A DNA stretch of 64,000 nt from Paenibacillus pectinilyticus (GTDB lineage: Bacteria; Bacillota; Bacilli; Paenibacillales; NBRC-103111). Position numbers and translations under genes: made by a program. Under the pieces are notes generated by a model. The model was given only the letters and a program-made list of their open reading frames with translations. It was not told the DNA's origin and made no database searches. The stretch is taken from positions 493,093 through 557,092 of the forward strand of contig NZ_LYPC01000028.1 of the NCBI RefSeq assembly GCF_001700435.1. The letters run 5' to 3'. Shown in pieces: positions 60,445 through 64,000 of the stretch. Within the stretch, counting starts at the first letter, position 1. Each line of letters begins with the position of its first letter.

Positions 60445-61359
60445 TCAACTAACTTGAACAAATGTACGTATGGCACGCTTCAAACTACCCTCACACTGTG
60501 CTAATCCTGCTTCTGCTTCTTTCACATCCATGCCGGTTTTAATCATCATAATGGCAAGTTTGCAGTTCATGGACGCTTTCTCTAAATGGGTAATCGCCGT
60601 GGATTCATCCACCCCAGTCGCTATCCGAATAATGCGAACAGAGCGATCGTACAACTTGATGTTACTAGCCTTCATGTCAACCATGAGATTGTTATACGTC
60701 TTACCAAGCTTCACCATTGTTCCGGTTGTCAACATGTTAAGAACCAGCTTCTGTGCTGTACCCGCCTTCAGGCGAGTCGATCCCATAATCACTTCCGGCC
60801 CAACCACTGGCGCGATGCAAACATCCGTAACAGGTACCAATTTGGAATTTCGGTTATTCACGACACCGATCGTAGCAGCACCAATTTCCTTCGCTTTCTT
60901 TAAGCAAGCAATAACGAATTGTGCACTTCCGCTGGCTGTGATCCCAATTACCGCATCCTTATCTGTTACTCCGCATCGTTCAATGAGGGCGACCCCCTCC
61001 TCAGCGTTGTCTTCAAAGCCTTCCACTGCTGTTCGCAGTGCCCCATCACCACCGGCGATATGACCTTGCACCAACATTGGATCAATGCCAAAGGTTGGAG
61101 GACATTCAGATGCATCAAGCACACCGAGTCTGCCAGAAGAACCAGCTCCTACGTAGAACATTCTGCCACCGTTTCTGAGAACTCCATGCAAAATGTCAAC
61201 CGCTTTCACAATCTGCGGTATTTCAGCTGCGACTGCTGCTGGAACTGAAGCATCTTGTTCATTCATCATCTGTAGCATTTGTTCTGTTGTACATTCATCA
61301 ATCGTCTGTGTCTTCTCATTAATCTCTTCCGTAGTTAAACCCGATAGATACTCATCCAT
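60445..61359 (-). CDS. murQ: N-acetylmuramic acid 6-phosphate etherase
   Basis: A 304-residue SIS-domain enzyme of the MurQ family: MFYVGAGSSGRLGVLDASECPPTFG, VIGITASGSAQFVIA, MGSTRLKAGTAQKLVLNMLTT and ATGVDESTAITHLEKASMNC. It cleaves the lactyl ether of MurNAc-6-P to give GlcNAc-6-P and D-lactate in the cytoplasm. It lies directly after murR, whose product is expected to control it, and before the ABC genes. AGGAGG lies upstream of the ATG. Confidence 0.97.
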   Translation of the reverse strand: MDEYLSGLTTEEINEKTQTIDECTTEQMLQMMNEQDASVPAAVAAEIPQIVKAVDILHGVLRNGGRMFYVGAGSSGRLGVLDASECPPTFGIDPMLVQGHIAGGDGALRTAVEGFEDNAEEGVALIERCGVTDKDAVIGITASGSAQFVIACLKKAKEIGAATIGVVNNRNSKLVPVTDVCIAPVVGPEVIMGSTRLKAGTAQKLVLNMLTTGTMVKLGKTYNNLMVDMKASNIKLYDRSVRIIRIATGVDESTAITHLEKASMNCKLAIMMIKTGMDVKEAEAGLAQCEGSLKRAIRTFVQVS

Positions 61360-61405
61360 AGCTGTCCTCCTGCCTGCTTTACTTCTCTGTCTGGTTTTAT
61401 ATTAA

Positions 61406-61417
61406 CGAAATATTTCG
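61406..61417. promoter_or_regulatory. Candidate MurR operator upstream of murQ
   Basis: CGAAATATTTCG is a perfect 12-bp palindrome in the murR-murQ gap, 47 bp before the murQ start. Its GAAAT/ATTTC halves recur in the murR upstream region (62499-62532), which suggests a shared operator for the RpiR-type regulator. Binding is inferred. Confidence 0.5.
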
Positions 61418-61535
61418 GTATGGTCAATACTTTTTGAAATTTTATTTTATTTTAAAATAAATAACTGATTTTTTATTTCTTAAATTTTGACAAAAAAAGA
61501 CGCCTTTTCAGGACGCCTTTAGTGTTTCTCTTCGC

Positions 61536-62402
61536 TTATTTTCTATGCTTACTGTTAGCAATAATGTCGTGTGTTTTGGCCAAATACTTCTTCACATTCT
61601 TATATTCACTGCTCGCTACGCCTGCAAAAAGAATATCAATCACCGTTAGCATCGCGATCCGCGAGCCCATAGCACCACTTCGAATCGTGATCTCTGGTGT
61701 TGAAATGCTAAGCACGATATTCGCGTTATCCGCTAAGGCGCTTTTGTTATATTTGGTAATGGCGATGATCGTCGCACCGTTCTTCTTGGCGATTTCGAGC
61801 GTATCCAGAATTTCAATTGTGCTGCCCGAATTCGATATGAAGATCGCGACGTCGCCTTTCCCTAGCAGCGTAGCTGCGGTCAGTTGACTATGTCCATCCG
61901 TATACGTGTGGCACATCTTGTTAATTCTTGAAAATTTCTGCTCTGCGTCCATTCCGACCAAGCCAGAAGCACCGATACCGAAGAATACAATGCGGTTGCT
62001 TTCACGTAGCACTTTAACCGCGCGGGCGATTTCATTTCGATCAATGACACTCAGGGTGTCCTCAATGGATTTACTATTATTATGCGAGATATTGGAAATA
62101 ATGGTAGGGAGATCATCTCCAGGCTGGATATCGGTGTATTGGTCCTTGTGTTCTTCATCCATCGACCCCAGTGACGCGGAAATACTCACAATAAAGTTGC
62201 GGTATCCCTTATATCCCAATGTTTTGCAAAAGCGAAGTACGGAGGCATCACTCGTTTTGGTTAATTGAGCAAGACTCTTAATGGAGAGATGTGGAATCTC
62301 GTCGACATTGTCGAGTATATACTCAGCCACCAGCTTCTCTACGGGAGTTAGGCTGTCTTTCATATCGCGAATTTTGATTAAAATATTATCATTTATTGAC
62401 AT
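61536..62402 (-). CDS. murR: MurR/RpiR-family transcriptional regulator
   Basis: A 288-residue RpiR-type regulator: N-terminal helix-turn-helix (about 1-78; SIKSLAQLTKTSDASVLRFC and KTLGYKGYRNFIVSI) and C-terminal SIS domain (about 125-265; IVFFGIGASGLVGMDAEQKF, VAIFISNSGSTIEILDTLEI). In E. coli and B. subtilis MurR represses MurNAc genes and is released by MurNAc-6-P. It is the first gene of the muropeptide cluster, followed by murQ. Candidate operators with GAAAT/ATTTC arms lie before it and before murQ. Confidence 0.92.
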   Translation of the reverse strand: MSINDNILIKIRDMKDSLTPVEKLVAEYILDNVDEIPHLSIKSLAQLTKTSDASVLRFCKTLGYKGYRNFIVSISASLGSMDEEHKDQYTDIQPGDDLPTIISNISHNNSKSIEDTLSVIDRNEIARAVKVLRESNRIVFFGIGASGLVGMDAEQKFSRINKMCHTYTDGHSQLTAATLLGKGDVAIFISNSGSTIEILDTLEIAKKNGATIIAITKYNKSALADNANIVLSISTPEITIRSGAMGSRIAMLTVIDILFAGVASSEYKNVKKYLAKTHDIIANSKHRK

Positions 62403-62498
62403 ATCTGTCCCCTACTCACCATAGAATTTCTTGTGCAAAATTACATTCATCATACGGATATTTAGGCGAAATTACAAGATATGTCTGTAAAATGTTTA

Positions 62499-62532
62499 TG
62501 AAATTTTTTCACAGAATAAGAAATTTTATTTC
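62499..62532. promoter_or_regulatory. Candidate MurR operators upstream of murR
   Basis: Two 13-bp inverted repeats, TGAAATTTTTTCA (62499-62511) and GAAATTTTATTTC (62520-62532), lie about 100-130 bp before murR. A third near-copy begins CGAAATATTAATTT at 62564. The shared GAAA/TTTC arms resemble the palindrome before murQ. The region is very AT-rich, so chance is possible. Confidence 0.4.
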
Positions 62533-62614
62533 GAAGCTAATAAATCAAAGTAAATTTTAATTGCGAAATATTAATTTACAATCAGTCGTTTTTGTTGCGC
62601 GACCTATTTCCAAT

Positions 62615-62652
62615 TGAAAAAGCCCGTTCGAGACATATTTCTCGAACGGGCT
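62615..62652 (-). terminator. Terminator after array C (rarD direction)
   Basis: AGCCCGTTCGAG and CTCGAACGGGCT form a perfect 12-bp stem with an 8-base loop; on the minus strand TTTTTC follows. Transcripts from rarD through array C should end here. The arms match the terminator of array B except at one base. Confidence 0.85.
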
Positions 62653-62671
62653 TCTATGCAAAATGGGCATG

Positions 62672-62875
62672 CTGGGAAAATAAATGGATTTCCTCCAGTT
62701 ATTTTCCCAGAAAAAAGTTTACTTTATAGAGATAACTGGATTTCATCCCGTTAATTCAGCACAATTTCGACAGTTGGGTTCAAAACGGCAAAATTAACTG
62801 GAGGTTTTCCAGTTAATAGCCAATTCCGATGAAATACCGGAGAATTAACTGCACGTTTTCCGGCTATTCGCGGAA
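62672..62875. repeat. Array C: four stem-loops, spacing 52, 62 and 51 bp
   Basis: Four inverted repeats lie between the terminator and the rarD stop. The first pairs CTGGGAAAATAAATGGA (62672-62688) with TCCAGTTATTTTCCCAG (62694-62710), 16 of 17 bases. The third is ATTAACTGGA with TCCAGTTAAT. The GG in the left arm is at 62686, 62738, 62800 and 62851, steps of 52, 62 and 51 bp. The arms (AACTGG/CCAGTT) differ from arrays A and B, but the spacing is the same. In the transcription sense the array follows rarD. Confidence 0.8.
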
Positions 62876-62882
62876 TCATCTC

Positions 62883-63776
62883 TCAAGTAAGCGAAGCTTC
62901 CTCTTTCGCCAACCTCGCAACCCGCATCGACGCCATTGCGTATACGACCAGCGCGCTCCAGATAAACGCGAAGCTGACCAGCAGCACTGGCGAGAAATCT
63001 TCTTTGAACACGAAAATGCTAAGTACCAGCGTGATCGACGGGCCGATATACTGAATGAAGCCCAGCATGGAAAGCGGCAGTTGGGTTGCGGCTTTGGCGA
63101 ACCAAAGCAACGGCATTGCCGTGGCTGCGCCTGCTAGAAGCAGCATAATCAGGGTCGTTGGCGGTAGTGACCAAGCCGCATCCTGATGGGTGGCCGTTAA
63201 GTAAATGACATACGCTGCAGCAATTGGAAAGACCACCGCGGTTTCACCCGCGAGGCCCGTTGAGGCATCGTAAGTCACTCGCTTTTTGACTAAGCTATAC
63301 AACCCGAAGGAACAGGCTAACGAAAGCGATACCCACGGGAATCGGCCGTAATCGATGGTGGCGATTAAGACACCAACCCCTGCCAAAGCGACAGCGAGCC
63401 ATTGTCGGCCCGTTGGTTTTTCACGCAGGAACAGAACAGCCAGCATGATATTAAAAAGTGGCGTGATATAGTAGCCGAGACTCGTCTCGATCACGTGTCC
63501 GTTGTTGACGGCCCAGATGAAGATCAACCAATTGGTACTGATCAGCAGACTGCTTGTCCCCACGAGGAGCAATGTCCTGCGATTGGTCATCAGGCTGCGG
63601 AATTGCTGCCATTTCCCTTTGCCAGCTAAGATGAGAATGTTCATAAATACGAAGGACCAGATGACGCGGTGCGACAAGATTTCACCCGCATTCAACGAGC
63701 CAAACAACTTCCAATAAACAGGTAGTAAACCCCAAGCAATATAGGCAATAATGGCATATCCAAGACCTTTTTTCAT
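62883..63776 (-). CDS. rarD: RarD-type EamA-family permease
   Basis: A 297-residue membrane protein with ten hydrophobic segments of the drug/metabolite transporter superfamily. It matches RarD: LGYAIIAYIAWGLLPVYWKLF at the start, EILSHRVIWSFVFM, NWLIFIWAVNNGHVIETSLGYYITPLFN and PLSMLGFIQYIGPSITLVL. RarD proteins are predicted transporters (chloramphenicol-sensitivity locus in Pseudomonas); the substrate is unknown. ATG 63776 begins the family motif; GTG 63791 also opens the frame. Array C follows its stop after 7 bases. Confidence 0.88.
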   Translation of the reverse strand: MKKGLGYAIIAYIAWGLLPVYWKLFGSLNAGEILSHRVIWSFVFMNILILAGKGKWQQFRSLMTNRRTLLLVGTSSLLISTNWLIFIWAVNNGHVIETSLGYYITPLFNIMLAVLFLREKPTGRQWLAVALAGVGVLIATIDYGRFPWVSLSLACSFGLYSLVKKRVTYDASTGLAGETAVVFPIAAAYVIYLTATHQDAAWSLPPTTLIMLLLAGAATAMPLLWFAKAATQLPLSMLGFIQYIGPSITLVLSIFVFKEDFSPVLLVSFAFIWSALVVYAMASMRVARLAKEEASLT

Positions 63777-63985
63777 CCGTAAAAACCCCACTTCACATTA
63801 CACGTAACACAATTCTATGCCTCATAAAATTTGTCCGGTGGTCAATTGCATTTTTCCATTGTAATGTAGAGTTGGGGTTTTGTAAAAATAAATTATTGTC
63901 AAATCCTAAATCAAACCGACATTATTTCTTTCCAAGGAATCCTTCTTTGAAATTATTCAGCAGATAACATTGTCCGATTCCCACC

Positions 63986-64000
63986 AAAAAAAAAAAAAAA
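63986..64000. other. Homopolymer A run at window end
   Basis: The window ends in fifteen consecutive A. This could be a real tract or an assembly edge. Between the rarD start and this run (63777-63985) nothing beyond an AT-rich upstream region was seen. Confidence 0.6.

Noticed and set aside
61494..61525. Possible terminator after murR
   Set aside because: The GACGCC motif occurs twice as a direct repeat, not as an inverted repeat, so no stem forms despite the nearby T run on the minus strand.

Overview
The window reads as chromosome of a spore-former-type Firmicute of the Paenibacillaceae, most likely Paenibacillus or a close relative. This rests on the AGGAGG-type ribosome binding sites, the YesM/YesN two-component pair beside a sugar ABC transporter, a surface protein with three SLH domains, a copper-amine-oxidase-like stalk domain, SdpRI, and a B. 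subtilis-like set of muropeptide-salvage genes. No rRNA, tRNA, CRISPR array, prophage or insertion sequence was recognised.

Layout. 1-6854: small regulator/transporter sets (MBL-fold hydrolase fragment, Lrp-type regulator with a BASS transporter, SdpR-SdpI, a TetR regulator with a DUF2306/PfpI pair and an MFS pump). 6855-7498: the first of three intergenic arrays of stem-loops repeated every 52 bp. 7499-12398: DinB-like protein, a large secreted SH3-like protein, RimL-type acetyltransferase, LtrA-family membrane protein, DUF1398 protein. 12518-21832: a glycan module in transcription order permease, permease, binding protein, terminator, YesM kinase, YesN regulator and a secreted GH59 galactosidase-type enzyme with a cre site upstream. 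22026-26150: GHKL ATPase, small HD hydrolase, Cys-cluster/pentapeptide protein, GNAT and a lipoprotein.

26227-42347 is the most unusual stretch. Nine minus-strand genes follow a divergent promoter region: a TolC-like coiled-coil protein fused to a copper-amine-oxidase-type domain, a membrane protein with a cyclase-homology domain that has lost its metal-binding aspartates, a GNAT, a 1018-residue transporter-like/HEAT/cyclic-nucleotide-domain protein, a complete partner-switching trio (serine kinase, STAS, GAF-SpoIIE phosphatase), a DUF4157 (eCIS-core) protein with five 22-residue repeats, and a YbjN-like protein. Divergently transcribed are a PAAR-like DUF4280 protein and a membrane-anchored MORN-repeat protein, followed by the second 52-bp array. 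No sheath, tube or baseplate gene is present, so any contractile apparatus would have to be elsewhere.

42971-50402 holds a TPR protein, AnmK, a S53 peptidase that appears to start at AUA, an SLH surface protein and a double-GNAT protein. 50420-62402 is a muropeptide/N-acetylmuramate recovery cluster, all on the minus strand: MurR, MurQ, an ABC importer (instead of the PTS MurP of B. subtilis), GNAT, PIG-L deacetylase, NamZ, a MurK-like kinase, NagZ and an AmiE-like serine hydrolase. NamZ, NagZ and the AmiE-like protein lack signal peptides, which suggests import of intact fragments and breakdown in the cytoplasm. 62403-64000 holds the murR control region, the third 52-bp array and a RarD-type permease.

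Most novel signals: the 52-bp arrays (three loci, at least two sequence classes, one shared periodicity) with a related single hairpin inside the muropeptide operon, and the 26-42 kb signalling/TolC/DUF4157/PAAR cluster. All functional statements are from reading the sequence; no database search was run.
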